Both the position numbers and the translations under genes were made by a program. This document shows positions 1 through 9,398 of a stretch of DNA of 64,000 nucleotides, in pieces (positions within the stretch are counted from its first letter, which is position 1; every line of letters begins with the position of its first letter). The stretch lies in contig JAMFSJ010000045.1 of NCBI GenBank assembly GCA_026225255.1, forward strand, positions 16,765-80,764. Direction: 5' to 3'. The notes under the pieces were generated by a model that was not told the DNA's origin, ran no database searches, and saw only the letters and a program-made list of their open reading frames with translations. Source of the DNA: Methylacidimicrobium fagopyrum. GTDB taxonomy: Bacteria > Verrucomicrobiota > Verrucomicrobiia > Limisphaerales > UBA11358.

Positions 1-1
1 G

Positions 2-352
2 TCGGATGTGGAACGCGTGGCGGATTACATCGCGGTTTTTGATCGCAGCGTATTGCGCGCCAGTTGTCCCCTGGAAAAATTTCAAGAAAGTGTGCAGCAA
101 ATGCGTTTGCGATTTCCCGGCGCACCGCCCGCGTTGCCGAAGATTCCCGGACTGCTCCAGGCGATTCGCACGGAAAACGAACTGCGCGTGACGTGCGTGC
201 GTGCCAATGGCGAAACGGAAAAAATCCTGCGCGGCCTGGCACCGTTAGAAATGGAAGCGGTGCCGCTGGGATTGGAAGATGCTTTCATCAGTTATCTGGG
301 CGAGCGGGGCGAAAAAACTTTCATCTTATCAGAATTGGAGGGGCAACCATGA
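2..352 (+). CDS. ABC transporter ATP-binding protein, C-terminal fragment
   Basis: The reading frame is open from the window edge, so only about 116 C-terminal residues are present and the Walker motifs lie outside. The visible start reads SDVERVADYIAVFDRSVL, the usual stretch after the H-loop of ABC exporter ATPases, where the protein is told apart by a 'DVERLADRI' type segment. The rest (FISYLGERGE near the end) fits the accessory C-terminal domain of drug or lipid exporter ATPases. Its stop overlaps the next start codon (ATGA), so it is translationally coupled to the permease gene that follows. Together they form a two-gene ABC-2 type exporter. Substrate is unknown. Confidence 0.75.
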   Translation, partial: SDVERVADYIAVFDRSVLRASCPLEKFQESVQQMRLRFPGAPPALPKIPGLLQAIRTENELRVTCVRANGETEKILRGLAPLEMEAVPLGLEDAFISYLGERGEKTFILSELEGQP

Positions 353-2385
353 AAACATTGATTCAAAAAGATCTGCGGGAAAATTTTAAAGTGGCGGTGA
401 TCGGGCTGTTATTCTTTTCCGTCCTATTGCTGCAGGCTTATCAATCGTGCCTCGCGGTGCTGACCGGCTTGCTGAACCGAACCATGTCGGTGCAGGTGAA
501 TAACTTGCAGCCGTTGTTAGCGACGAACCTGCTGATTGAAACGGCTTTTTTATGCGCCATTTTTGGGGCGGCACTGGGCTGGCTGCAAACCCGGAATGAA
601 GCGCATCGCGACCTATGGGCATTTCTGATCCATCGCCCGGTCACGCGCACCGAAATCTTTCTGAGCAAAGTGATCGCGGGATTAAGTTTGTATGTTTTAG
701 GGGCCGGTTTACCGATGGTGGTTTTATTAGCGGTTGTGCGGATGCCGGGCCATGTCGCCGCGCCGTTTGAATGGGCGATGGTGCTGCCTTTGGTTTCGAT
801 TTTCCTTGCCGGCATCGTGTTTTATTTTGCCGGTTTGTTGACCGGTTTGCGACAGGCGCGCTGGTTTGTCAGCCGCAGTTTTGGCCTCGGCCTGGCGATC
901 GCCGCGATGTTGAGCCTCTTCAGTCTGCCGGAATTTTGGCAGATGTTGATCGTGCTAACAGTGGCGGCAGCAGTTTTGGCGACGGCGGTTTGGGGGGCTT
1001 ATCAGAGCGGCGGTTTTTACCGGGGCCAACCGCTGGCGGGACGCTTGGCGTTAGGATTGGCCATGACGGCGGGTTGCGGGACGGCTTTGCTCGTGGGCAT
1101 TGGTTTGTTTTCCACTTTGGTGCTTTATCCACTGACCAACCGTTCCCTCGACTACAGTGCTTATCAGATGACCCGGGCCGGAACGATCTGCCAGGTGACT
1201 TGGCGGGACAATGAAATAGTCTCGGCGGTGGATTTGGCCGGGCATCCCCTGCTCAATCCCCACACCGGGGAAAAAATAGAGTTCAAGGAACTGCAGAAAC
1301 AATTTGCCTATGGCGGGACGGTGGTTAGCGGCATGAATCACCCTCGGGAAAACCAGAATAATTATCAAAATGACACGCGTTTCTTTACGCTCTTGAACTG
1401 CACGGACAAAGTTCTGTGGTATCTGGACCGGCATGGGAAATTGATCGGCTTTGACGGCCGAACCCGAAAATTCATCGGCACTTTAGAGCCGCCCAGCGAT
1501 GGTGGCACGGTGACAAGGGAACCGTTTTTACGGCAACACAATGGTTATTTTTACTACAATTCCTACAACGATGTGTCGCGTAAATTATTACCGACCGCCA
1601 AAACCATTTATCTAGTGGATTTCAAGGAACGTTCGGTGGCGCCGCTTTTTACGGTGACGAATAAGGAGGTCATTGGGGGTTATGAGGGTGATTTGGCTGG
1701 TTACCGTGAAAATTCGAGAAACGCCATTCTCATCACGACGCGCAAAACAATCCGTTTGGTGGACACCGCCGGCAGCGTTCTTTTTACCGTGCCTTACCAG
1801 CCGGCCGATACTGAATACCCGCAAGTGCAGTTTACGTTTCTACAACCCACCAACGGTTCGATAAATCATTTCGCGCTCTGGTTTTATCCGGATTCCGAGA
1901 CGAATCGAATGGCGGGCTGGAAAATGCCGATTCATGCGCTCTGGCTGGGGCCAGATCAAACCGTTACCCAAAGCGCCGACCTGCCCTTTCTTAACCGGGA
2001 AGGAAGCACTTCCTGGCCGGACCAGATGACGGCTACGCTGTTGCCACCGGCACTGCATCTGACGGTTGACCCCAAAATAACCAGTGTTTGGAACCTGGCC
2101 GGTTTGGCGTTGGCTTTCGTTTATGCGCTGGTCGGCTGGTGGCTGGCTAGACGTTATCATTTCACCACCCAAACGCGCGTGGGCTGGACTTTATTTATTT
2201 TTCTATTCGGGCTGGTCGGCCTGCTCGCACTTTTGTGCACGGAGGAATGGCCGATGCGCGAGACGTGTCCCCAATGCAAAAAACTGCGCGTGGTTGACCG
2301 CGAATCGTGCGAGCATTGTGCGTCACCATTCTTACCGCCGGAAGTAACTGGGACGGAAATCTTTGCCCCACTGACGAAGGCTTAG
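349..2385 (+). CDS. ABC-2 type transporter permease with C-terminal zinc-ribbon-like motif
   Basis: A 678-residue membrane protein. The ATG at 349 is chosen because it overlaps the stop of the ATPase gene and gives an N-terminus (MKTLIQKDLRENFKVAVIG) typical of ABC-2 permeases; a longer open frame upstream only shadows the ATPase. Six or so hydrophobic segments lie in the first 270 residues, followed by a roughly 320-residue soluble, beta-rich region, then two more membrane segments near residues 575-630. The last 40 residues carry a CX2CX10CX2C pattern starting at Cys640 (CPQC ... CEHC), which should bind zinc on the cytoplasmic side. Export is the expected role from the partner ATPase; what is exported cannot be read from the sequence. 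The large loop plus zinc ribbon is unlike minimal ABC-2 permeases. Confidence 0.75.
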   Translation: MKTLIQKDLRENFKVAVIGLLFFSVLLLQAYQSCLAVLTGLLNRTMSVQVNNLQPLLATNLLIETAFLCAIFGAALGWLQTRNEAHRDLWAFLIHRPVTRTEIFLSKVIAGLSLYVLGAGLPMVVLLAVVRMPGHVAAPFEWAMVLPLVSIFLAGIVFYFAGLLTGLRQARWFVSRSFGLGLAIAAMLSLFSLPEFWQMLIVLTVAAAVLATAVWGAYQSGGFYRGQPLAGRLALGLAMTAGCGTALLVGIGLFSTLVLYPLTNRSLDYSAYQMTRAGTICQVTWRDNEIVSAVDLAGHPLLNPHTGEKIEFKELQKQFAYGGTVVSGMNHPRENQNNYQNDTRFFTLLNCTDKVLWYLDRHGKLIGFDGRTRKFIGTLEPPSDGGTVTREPFLRQHNGYFYYNSYNDVSRKLLPTAKTIYLVDFKERSVAPLFTVTNKEVIGGYEGDLAGYRENSRNAILITTRKTIRLVDTAGSVLFTVPYQPADTEYPQVQFTFLQPTNGSINHFALWFYPDSETNRMAGWKMPIHALWLGPDQTVTQSADLPFLNREGSTSWPDQMTATLLPPALHLTVDPKITSVWNLAGLALAFVYALVGWWLARRYHFTTQTRVGWTLFIFLFGLVGLLALLCTEEWPMRETCPQCKKLRVVDRESCEHCASPFLPPEVTGTEIFAPLTKA

Positions 2386-2536
2386 GAGGTTGCCAAAAAA
2401 CAGCGCAGGCCATCCGGCCAAAGGATTGATTCTAATAGCGCACGCGCCTTTTCATCGCTGGAGTATTCCTGCGGGCGCGTTATAAGATTCAATTCTTTTT
2501 TTCTTCCGTCTCTTTCATGGAATAAAAGCGACACAC

Positions 2537-3649
2537 TTATTGTTTATTTTCAACACTTTTATGTGATACATTATTTGTTTTTATGTAGGCTGTTTGATTG
2601 TCAATTAATGCCATTAAGCAATCAGCAACTTTTTGTTTTGAGTCATCGAGTGAACACTCAAACTCGGTATATTCAATTTCGGTTGTTTTCATACCCCAAC
2701 AAAACTGACCGTCATTGGGATGCGGATGAACCATCACATAACCACTGCTACATGACACTACCAAGAATCGTTGCGCGTCTGAATTGCCTCGAATCTGGAT
2801 CGTGAAGTCCAAGTCTGTATTTTTTGTTAATTTAATTTCACCCAGGTTTTTACCAATATCATCTACGGAAATAGATGTTGGTAAACAGTGGAGAAATTGA
2901 ACTGGGGCAGGATGTGTTTCAACTTCATCTTCATTAGTTGCGCCCCTTTGCCTCAAAATATCCCGCAAAGTTAACAAAGTTTGTTCATAATAAGGCAAAG
3001 CATTTTTCCAATACTCATGTAGTGCTTTATCTGCGGCTGTTTTTTCTCTTAATGCATTAATTCTTTTTTGTTCTTGAACCAGTCCCAATTTGCCAATTAT
3101 ACCAGCATTGGTCGGGACAAAGTCCTTTTCAAAATCTACTGTAGTGGGCTCGCTAGATGCTGAATCTTTTGGATGATTTTCAACGATAGGCGGTGTCACT
3201 TCAGCGGCAGGAATTGGCCTCATTGGAACCGGCTTTGGAACTGAAACAGATTGTTTTTTAGGTGCTAATTCTGTGTAAATTTTTTCTGGGTCGATAATAA
3301 AATAATGAGTAAGAAAAACAAAAAACCCGACCATGATAACTGCTAAAAATCCGGAAATTGTTTCAATAGCAAAATCCTTCATGTTTTCATGCCCTCTCCA
3401 CCATCGGATAATAATGATGGTTAATAAAAATATAGAAATCGCCATCACAATGGTTGAAGTGGTTGCCCCACCCATAAGTTCCCATGTGTCATTCCAAGCC
3501 CTCGAAAATAAAATTCGCTTATATTCTTTTGATTTGGAAAGCCAATGCAGGCAAATCCCGAATAAAATCGAGTAGAAAATGGATATAACAATAAAGCTCG
3601 TAATCCATTTCTTGGATTTTTTTGGAGAATTATCGGAAGTTTCGGACAT
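2537..3649 (-). CDS. hypothetical membrane protein, AT-rich
   Basis: A 370-residue protein not recognised from any family. Three hydrophobic segments are visible near residues 17-37 (ITSFIVISIFYSILFGICL), 63-82 (STIVMAISIFLLTIIII) and 98-120 (ISGFLAVIMVGFFVFLTHYF). They are followed by a Pro-rich linker (VPKPVPMRPIPAAE) and a soluble C-terminal half with one probable coiled stretch around residues 190-225. The base composition is clearly more AT-rich than all neighbouring genes, and the gene stands alone on the minus strand between the ABC exporter and the GH2 gene. This suggests acquisition by transfer. The start is the first ATG of the frame. Function unknown. Confidence 0.7.
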   Translation of the reverse strand: MSETSDNSPKKSKKWITSFIVISIFYSILFGICLHWLSKSKEYKRILFSRAWNDTWELMGGATTSTIVMAISIFLLTIIIIRWWRGHENMKDFAIETISGFLAVIMVGFFVFLTHYFIIDPEKIYTELAPKKQSVSVPKPVPMRPIPAAEVTPPIVENHPKDSASSEPTTVDFEKDFVPTNAGIIGKLGLVQEQKRINALREKTAADKALHEYWKNALPYYEQTLLTLRDILRQRGATNEDEVETHPAPVQFLHCLPTSISVDDIGKNLGEIKLTKNTDLDFTIQIRGNSDAQRFLVVSCSSGYVMVHPHPNDGQFCWGMKTTEIEYTEFECSLDDSKQKVADCLMALIDNQTAYIKTNNVSHKSVENKQ

Positions 3650-3768
3650 TTGACAAAATCATCTACGACGCAGTGAAGCCCGTAAAGATGAATGTTGTGC
3701 ATGCAAAAAGACTTATTTTACGCATAAAACTAAATGGGGTCGTCAAAGACATCGTCCCGTGATTTCCT

Positions 3769-3828
3769 GTAGCCACTTTATGCCACTTTGCGGTTGGTGA
3801 ATTTACTGCCAACATCCGGTCATGTTCC
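3769..3828 (+). promoter_or_regulatory. upstream regulatory region, copy 1 (dyad plus TGTTCC box)
   Basis: An imperfect dyad GTAGCCACTTTATGCCAC (3769-3786) matches 15 of 18 bases of the dyad found upstream of both giant beta-helix genes. A TGTTCC box follows 54 bp after the start of the dyad (3823-3828). The dyad begins 137 bp before the GH2 start codon at 3906. No convincing -10 box was found in this copy. Confidence 0.5.
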
Positions 3829-3905
3829 TGACGAAATCAACCAAAGCTGGCTCGGCGACGCAAACGTTGTCCGCTGCGCTGGTTAAAATCATTACTCCCA
3901 GCAAA

Positions 3906-6182
3906 ATGCAAAATCGTTTAGCCCAATCGCTTAAACTCGCGTGCCTTTCCAGCCTATGCCTCTTCGTCGGGGCCCAGGCCGAAGCGTGGCAGATGCAAAC
4001 CGCACCGTTGATGACGCGCTGGGCGGCGCTCGTGGATACCAATGCGCCGTTGCCGGAATATCCGCGCCCGCAATTGGTCCGCAACGATTGGCTGAACTTG
4101 AACGGCCTCTGGCAATTTCAAGCGGGCGCAACGAATGATGCCGTGCCCGTCGGCCAAACTTTGGCGGGCGAAATCCTGGTCCCCTACCCGATGGAATCCG
4201 CGATTTCCGGCGTGATGAAGTATCACGAATTTTCGTGGTATCGGCGCCTGTTCACGGTGCCGACGGCGTGGAGCGGTAAGAAAATTATTTTGCACTTGGA
4301 CGCGGTGAATTGGCAGTCGGCGGTTTATGTGAATGGCAAAAAGGTGGGCGAGCACAAGGGCGGTTACGATCTGCTGAGTTATGATCTCACGCCGTATTTG
4401 AGCGGCAGCGGCGAGCAGGAATTGATCGTGCAAGTTTACAATCCCGTGGACAAAGGCAGTCAGCCGCGCGGCAAACAAACGCTGTATCCCGGCGGCATCA
4501 TGTATCTCGCGAGCAGCGGCATCTGGCAGCCGGCGTGGTTGGAACCGGTGGACGCGGCGGGCGTCAGCGACGTGCAACTGGTGCCGGACATTGATCACGC
4601 GCAATTGCATTTGACCGTCAACACTTACGCGAACGATGGCGTCACGGTCGTGGCGACCGCGCTCAAAAATGGCGAAGTTGTCAGCACCGTCACCGGCCAG
4701 GCCGCGACGGAATTAACTCTGCCCGTGCCGGACGCGACGTTGTGGTCGCCGGAAAATCCGTTTCTCTACGACTTGAAAATTTCCACCATTCATAACGGCG
4801 TGACGAATGACACCGTGACGAGCTACTTCGGGATGCGGAAAATCTCCGTGAAAAAAGTAAACGGCGTGCCGCAAATGTTTTTGAACAACCAGCCCTATTT
4901 TCAAATGGGGCCGCTGGATCAAGGTTTCTGGCCGGACGGCAATTACACCGCGCCGACCGACGAAGCGCTTAAATACGATCTCGATCAAACCAAGGCGCTG
5001 GGTTTCAACATGGTTCGCAAACACATCAAGGTGGAGCGTCAACGTTGGTATTATTGGGCGGATAAATTGGGTCTTGTCGTTTGGCAAGATATGCCGAGCG
5101 CCAATTCTTACACGGGCAATCCGCATCCGCCGCGCGTGGATGCGTTGCAATACATTGCCGAACTTTCGCACATGGTCGAGACGCACAAGAATAGTCCGTG
5201 TATCATCATGTGGGACACGTTCAACGAATCGCAAGGCCAGGAAAACACCGGTGGCGGCGTGGGTCAGACGAATACGGCTTACTTAGTTTCATTGGTCAAG
5301 ACGCTTGATCCGTCGCGCCTCGTCAATCAAGCGAGCGGTGGTGATTATCATAATGTTGGCGATGTTTTGGATAATCATAATTATCCGCCCCCGGGCAATC
5401 CGGTCAGCACGACGCAAGTGCCGGTGGATGGCGAATACGGCGGGATCGGTTTTCAAATGATCGGTCATCTGTGGAATCCGGCGTTGGCGGGCGGCAATTA
5501 TATCGGTTCCAAAACCACGAATGACATTGCCGATATTTACGACACTTACAGTGACGATTTGGTGCACAACAAATCCGTCAACGGCCTGAATGCGGCGGTC
5601 TACACGCAGATCACCGACGTGGAAAATGAATGCAACGGTTTGCTGACTTACGATCGCGTCATGAAGCCGGATGTGGAACGCATCCGTGCGTCCAATGAAA
5701 AAGCCATCACGAAACGTATCCACGTTTCGACCGTGTTGCCGACCTCGCAGAAGGCGCCGCGTATCTGGAAATACACCGAGCACGCGCCCGCCACCAATTG
5801 GTTTGCCCCAGGCTTTGATGATTTATTCTGGGATCGCGGCCACGCCGGTTTTGGCACGCCGGGCACGCCGAATGCCATTGTCCACACGACTTGGAATACG
5901 GATGACATCTGGCTACGGCAAAAATTTAGCGTCGGCGCATTGACGCCGGAAGAGCGCGCCAGCCTGGTGTTCACTGTGTTCCACGACGAAGATTGCGAAA
6001 TCTATGTCAATGGCGTTCTGGCCGCGACCGCTTCGGGTTATTCCACCACTTACGTCACCTTGCGCATGAATGAGGAGGGGCAAAAAGCGTTGCTTGCGAA
6101 TGGCCAAAACGTCATCGCCGTGCACTGCCATCAAACCACCGGCGGCCAGGATATTGACGTGGGTATTTCCAGCGAACGCTAA
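3906..6182 (+). CDS. glycoside hydrolase family 2 protein (beta-galactosidase/glucuronidase-like), secreted
   Basis: A GH2 enzyme of 758 residues that should hydrolyse beta-linked sugars by a retaining mechanism. Order of domains: signal peptide (to about residue 27, ending VGAQAEA), jelly-roll sugar-binding domain with the YVNGKKVGEHKGGYD signature, immunoglobulin-like sandwich, TIM barrel with acid/base Glu441 (DTFNESQG) and nucleophile Glu510 (DGEYGGIG), then a C-terminal galactose-binding-like domain (DDIWLRQKF, FHDEDCEIYVNG). The ATG at 3906 is preferred over an earlier in-frame ATG at 3822 because it starts directly before the signal peptide. A paralogue lies at 10024 and shares the same architecture. 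Substrate is not predictable; the context of surface beta-helix proteins and a carbohydrate-type sensor suggests plant or algal polysaccharide fragments. Confidence 0.9.
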   Translation: MQNRLAQSLKLACLSSLCLFVGAQAEAWQMQTAPLMTRWAALVDTNAPLPEYPRPQLVRNDWLNLNGLWQFQAGATNDAVPVGQTLAGEILVPYPMESAISGVMKYHEFSWYRRLFTVPTAWSGKKIILHLDAVNWQSAVYVNGKKVGEHKGGYDLLSYDLTPYLSGSGEQELIVQVYNPVDKGSQPRGKQTLYPGGIMYLASSGIWQPAWLEPVDAAGVSDVQLVPDIDHAQLHLTVNTYANDGVTVVATALKNGEVVSTVTGQAATELTLPVPDATLWSPENPFLYDLKISTIHNGVTNDTVTSYFGMRKISVKKVNGVPQMFLNNQPYFQMGPLDQGFWPDGNYTAPTDEALKYDLDQTKALGFNMVRKHIKVERQRWYYWADKLGLVVWQDMPSANSYTGNPHPPRVDALQYIAELSHMVETHKNSPCIIMWDTFNESQGQENTGGGVGQTNTAYLVSLVKTLDPSRLVNQASGGDYHNVGDVLDNHNYPPPGNPVSTTQVPVDGEYGGIGFQMIGHLWNPALAGGNYIGSKTTNDIADIYDTYSDDLVHNKSVNGLNAAVYTQITDVENECNGLLTYDRVMKPDVERIRASNEKAITKRIHVSTVLPTSQKAPRIWKYTEHAPATNWFAPGFDDLFWDRGHAGFGTPGTPNAIVHTTWNTDDIWLRQKFSVGALTPEERASLVFTVFHDEDCEIYVNGVLAATASGYSTTYVTLRMNEEGQKALLANGQNVIAVHCHQTTGGQDIDVGISSER

Positions 6183-6199
6183 GCGATGGAACGCGGCTA

Positions 6200-6253
6200 G
6201 GGACAGCGCCTAACGCTGCGTTCGGCGACGGGGACAGCGCAGCGGGCTGTCCC
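6200..6253. repeat. hairpin repeat GGGACAGC/GCTGTCCC
   Basis: Two copies of GGGACAGCGC (6200-6209 and 6231-6240); the second forms an 8-bp stem with GCTGTCCC ending at 6253. It lies between the GH2 stop and the sensor kinase start and could act as a transcription attenuator, though there is no T run after it. Confidence 0.5.
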
Positions 6254-6302
6254 TGCCCTTCCCGCCCCTTCAAGCGCGAGCTTTACGCCGCGCGGCCGGT
6301 TC

Positions 6303-9300
6303 GTGATACTGGCCGCCTTGACGCGGAAAATTTACATCAGCTTAATCGTCGTCTTCATCGCGCTGTCAGGCGGGGCCGTTCGCGCGGCGGACACGAGCGA
6401 GCAACTGGCGGAAGCCGTCGGTTCCATGCGCACCTGGCATGTGGCCGAAGGGTTGCCGTCCGATTCTGTCACGGCGATCATCCAGACGCGCGACGGTTTT
6501 TTGTGGATCGGCACGACGGCCGGATTAGTCCGTTTCGACGGCTTGAAATTCACCGACCTCAAGCTCACGACTTTACCCATCCACCACCCCATCAGCATCA
6601 CCGCGATGTGCGAGGATGACAGCGGCCATTTGTGGATCGGCACGCAAGCGGATGGATTATTTGAATTAGATCAAGGCGTCGTGCGCCATTACACCGCGTC
6701 GCAAGGTTTGCTGGATGACGATGTGACGAGTCTCGCCGTGGATAATCATGAAGCGATCTGGGTCGGCACCAAGTCCGGTTTAAATTTTTGGTCGGACAAA
6801 AAATTCACCGCCTTCACCACGCAGGATGGGTTGCCGGATAATTTTATTTCCGGCGTGCACGTCGCGCGTTCCGGCACGGTCTGGATCACCACGCGCAACG
6901 GCATGTGCCAGTTCATTGGCGGCAAGATTGTGCCGTATGCGTTTCAGACCGAGAGTCAAGGTCGCAGCCCCGAATACATTGGCGCCTACGAAGATCGGCG
7001 CGGTAATCTCTGGGCGTTCGGCGACACGTATCTCATCAATCTCGCGGAAGGCAAACGCTTCAATTATTTTCGCAGCTCGGAATCCGCGTCCGTCCGCATC
7101 TGGAGTTTGTGCGAAGGCCGCGACGGACGGTTGTGGATCGGCACGAGCGGACGCGGCCTGTTCTGTTTTGAGGACAACAGTTTTCAACCCGTCATTCTGG
7201 GCGAAAATCGTTGGCCGTATGATGTCCGCGCCATTTACGAAGATCGCGAAGGCAATCTCTGGCTCGGCACGAGCGGCGGCGGCTTGTTGCAATTACGTCC
7301 GCAATCCGTCCACGTTTTGCGCGCCGGCCAAGGCTTGCCCGACAGCCCGCCGACGGCACTCGCGCAAGATGCCGGCGGTCGCATTTACGTCGGCCTGCAA
7401 CGCGGCGGATTATTCGTCGGCACCGATGGCCGGTTCGATCACGTGAATGGCAACGACGGTTTGCCGTTGCAAAATTTTATCACCGCCGCCGCCGTTGCGC
7501 CGGACGGAACCGTTTGGGCCGGCACGTTGGGCAACGGTTTGTTTGCCTTGAAAAACGAGCGCGGCCTGCAATTCACCACCGCCAATGGCCTGGCCGATAA
7601 CACCGTGCTCGCCGTCGGCACGGATACCGAAAGCAATGTTTGGGCCAGCACCAGCGCGGGAACCGTTCACCGTTTCACCGATAAAAGCGACACGCGTTTC
7701 GGCCCCGCGCAAGGTTTGCCGGGAACGCCGGTGACGACTTTGCTGGCGGCCACGGGCGGCGGACTTTGGCTCGGCACACAGGACGGACAGATTTTGCGCG
7801 AACAAAATGAAAAATTTTCCCGCTCGCCCGTCACCAATCATTTTCCCGTGCTGGCGTTGCACGAAGGCGAAAAAGGTCGCTTGTGGATCGGCACGGCGGG
7901 CGACGGTCTGACGTGTCTGTCCAGCAACGGCGCCGTGATGAATTGGAATCTCAACAATGATTTACCCGACGATGTCGTGGCGGGGATCGCGGAAGATCGC
8001 GCGAAAAATTTATGGCTCGCCACCGGCGCGGGAATTTATCGCATCAACCACGGCAACCTGCTCCGGTCGCTCAACGATCCGAAAGAACCGCTCGCGTGCG
8101 AATTAATTTCCGAACTGAAAACCATGCCGGATTCCACGACGTTTTTTGGCGGCATCCGCGCGTTGCTGGCGAAGAACGGGGAACTGTGGTTTGCCACGGC
8201 GGACAACGTGTTGAACATTGACACGCACTCGTCGGAAATCGCTTCTAAAAATGTCCCCTGCTATCTCGAAAGCGCCGTTTTCAATAACCAGCCGCCCGTC
8301 TCGCTATTGCAAGGCGAACTGTGGTCCGCGCCCGTGACGAATGCCGAACCGTATCAGGCGCCCGACTACGTGAGTTCGCTCGACATCCATTTTGATGCGT
8401 TGAGTTTTGCCACGCCGGAAGAAATTCATTTCCGCCATAAACTCACCGGTTCCGACGCAGATTGGAGCGAGGACAGCAACGCGCGCTCGGCGCATTACAG
8501 CCATTTGAATTACGGCAAATATCGTTTCCATCTCGCCGTGCGCAGCCTCGACGGCAGCTGGCAGGAATTGCCGCAAACATTTTCGTTCATCGTGCCCACG
8601 CCGTTCTATTTTCAAACGTGGGCGATCTTTCTGTATGTATTTTTCGCGGTCGGCGTGGTCACGGGCATTGTGCGCGTCGTTTCCCACCGGCGCCTGCGTT
8701 TGGCGTTGGCGCGCCTGGAACAATTGCAATCGCTCGAACGCGAACGGATGCGGATCGCGCGCGACATGCACGATGAAATGGGCTCGAAGCTCACGAAAAT
8801 TTCGTTCCTCAGCGAACACGCGCAGATGGATGCCGGCGCCGCCAATTCGCCGATGAATAAAAAAATGCAAGACATCGCGCAAACGTCGCGGGATTTATTG
8901 CAGACGATGGATGAAATCGTCTGGGTCGTGAACCCGCGCAACGATTCGCTGGATAATCTGGTGACGTATCTGAACCATTACGCCACGGAATATTTTCAGA
9001 ACACCAGCGTGGAATGCGTGCTGCGGTTGCCCGCGGTAATACCGCATCATCCGTTGTCGTCGGAAGCGCGGCATAATTTATTTCTCACGTTTGAAGAAGC
9101 GTTGAACAACGTGCTAAAACATTCCGGGGCGACGCGGGTGACGGTGGAAATGAAAATCACGCTGTTGGAATTTGAATATAAAATCACCGACAACGGCCAC
9201 GGTTTCAAGGTGCCGGCGCGCGCCGCGTCCGCCAGCCGCGCCAACGCGAATGGTAAACGCGGCGGCAATGGTTTAAATAATATGCAACAACGCCTGGTGG

Positions 9301-9398
9301 ACATCGGCGGCGAATGCCTGATTTCCAGCCAACTGGAAACCGGCACAACGGTCGCGGTGCGGTTGCCGCTCGGAAAAAATATTGCCAACGACTCATGA
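6303..9398 (+). CDS. two-component sensor histidine kinase with beta-propeller sensor (Reg_prop/Y_Y_Y/HisKA_3)
   Basis: A 1031-residue membrane sensor starting with GTG and a signal peptide or anchor (ISLIVVFIALSGGAVRAAD). Residues 40-620 hold about a dozen ligand-binding propeller repeats with the LWIGT hallmark (for example FLWIGTTAGLVRFDG). Residues about 689-756 form the Y_Y_Y domain, followed by a membrane span near 770-790 (WAIFLYVFFAVGVVTGIV). The cytoplasmic part is of the NarX/LytS-like HisKA_3 type: phospho-acceptor His823 in ARDMHDEMGSKLTKIS, N box EEALNNVLKHS, G boxes DNGHGF and GNGLNNMQQRL. This layout is known from polysaccharide-sensing systems of Bacteroidota, where it is often fused to the regulator; here the regulator is a separate gene overlapping by ATGA. 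Probable signal: an oligosaccharide in the periplasm (inference from neighbours). Confidence 0.92.
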   Translation: MILAALTRKIYISLIVVFIALSGGAVRAADTSEQLAEAVGSMRTWHVAEGLPSDSVTAIIQTRDGFLWIGTTAGLVRFDGLKFTDLKLTTLPIHHPISITAMCEDDSGHLWIGTQADGLFELDQGVVRHYTASQGLLDDDVTSLAVDNHEAIWVGTKSGLNFWSDKKFTAFTTQDGLPDNFISGVHVARSGTVWITTRNGMCQFIGGKIVPYAFQTESQGRSPEYIGAYEDRRGNLWAFGDTYLINLAEGKRFNYFRSSESASVRIWSLCEGRDGRLWIGTSGRGLFCFEDNSFQPVILGENRWPYDVRAIYEDREGNLWLGTSGGGLLQLRPQSVHVLRAGQGLPDSPPTALAQDAGGRIYVGLQRGGLFVGTDGRFDHVNGNDGLPLQNFITAAAVAPDGTVWAGTLGNGLFALKNERGLQFTTANGLADNTVLAVGTDTESNVWASTSAGTVHRFTDKSDTRFGPAQGLPGTPVTTLLAATGGGLWLGTQDGQILREQNEKFSRSPVTNHFPVLALHEGEKGRLWIGTAGDGLTCLSSNGAVMNWNLNNDLPDDVVAGIAEDRAKNLWLATGAGIYRINHGNLLRSLNDPKEPLACELISELKTMPDSTTFFGGIRALLAKNGELWFATADNVLNIDTHSSEIASKNVPCYLESAVFNNQPPVSLLQGELWSAPVTNAEPYQAPDYVSSLDIHFDALSFATPEEIHFRHKLTGSDADWSEDSNARSAHYSHLNYGKYRFHLAVRSLDGSWQELPQTFSFIVPTPFYFQTWAIFLYVFFAVGVVTGIVRVVSHRRLRLALARLEQLQSLERERMRIARDMHDEMGSKLTKISFLSEHAQMDAGAANSPMNKKMQDIAQTSRDLLQTMDEIVWVVNPRNDSLDNLVTYLNHYATEYFQNTSVECVLRLPAVIPHHPLSSEARHNLFLTFEEALNNVLKHSGATRVTVEMKITLLEFEYKITDNGHGFKVPARAASASRANANGKRGGNGLNNMQQRLVDIGGECLISSQLETGTTVAVRLPLGKNIANDS

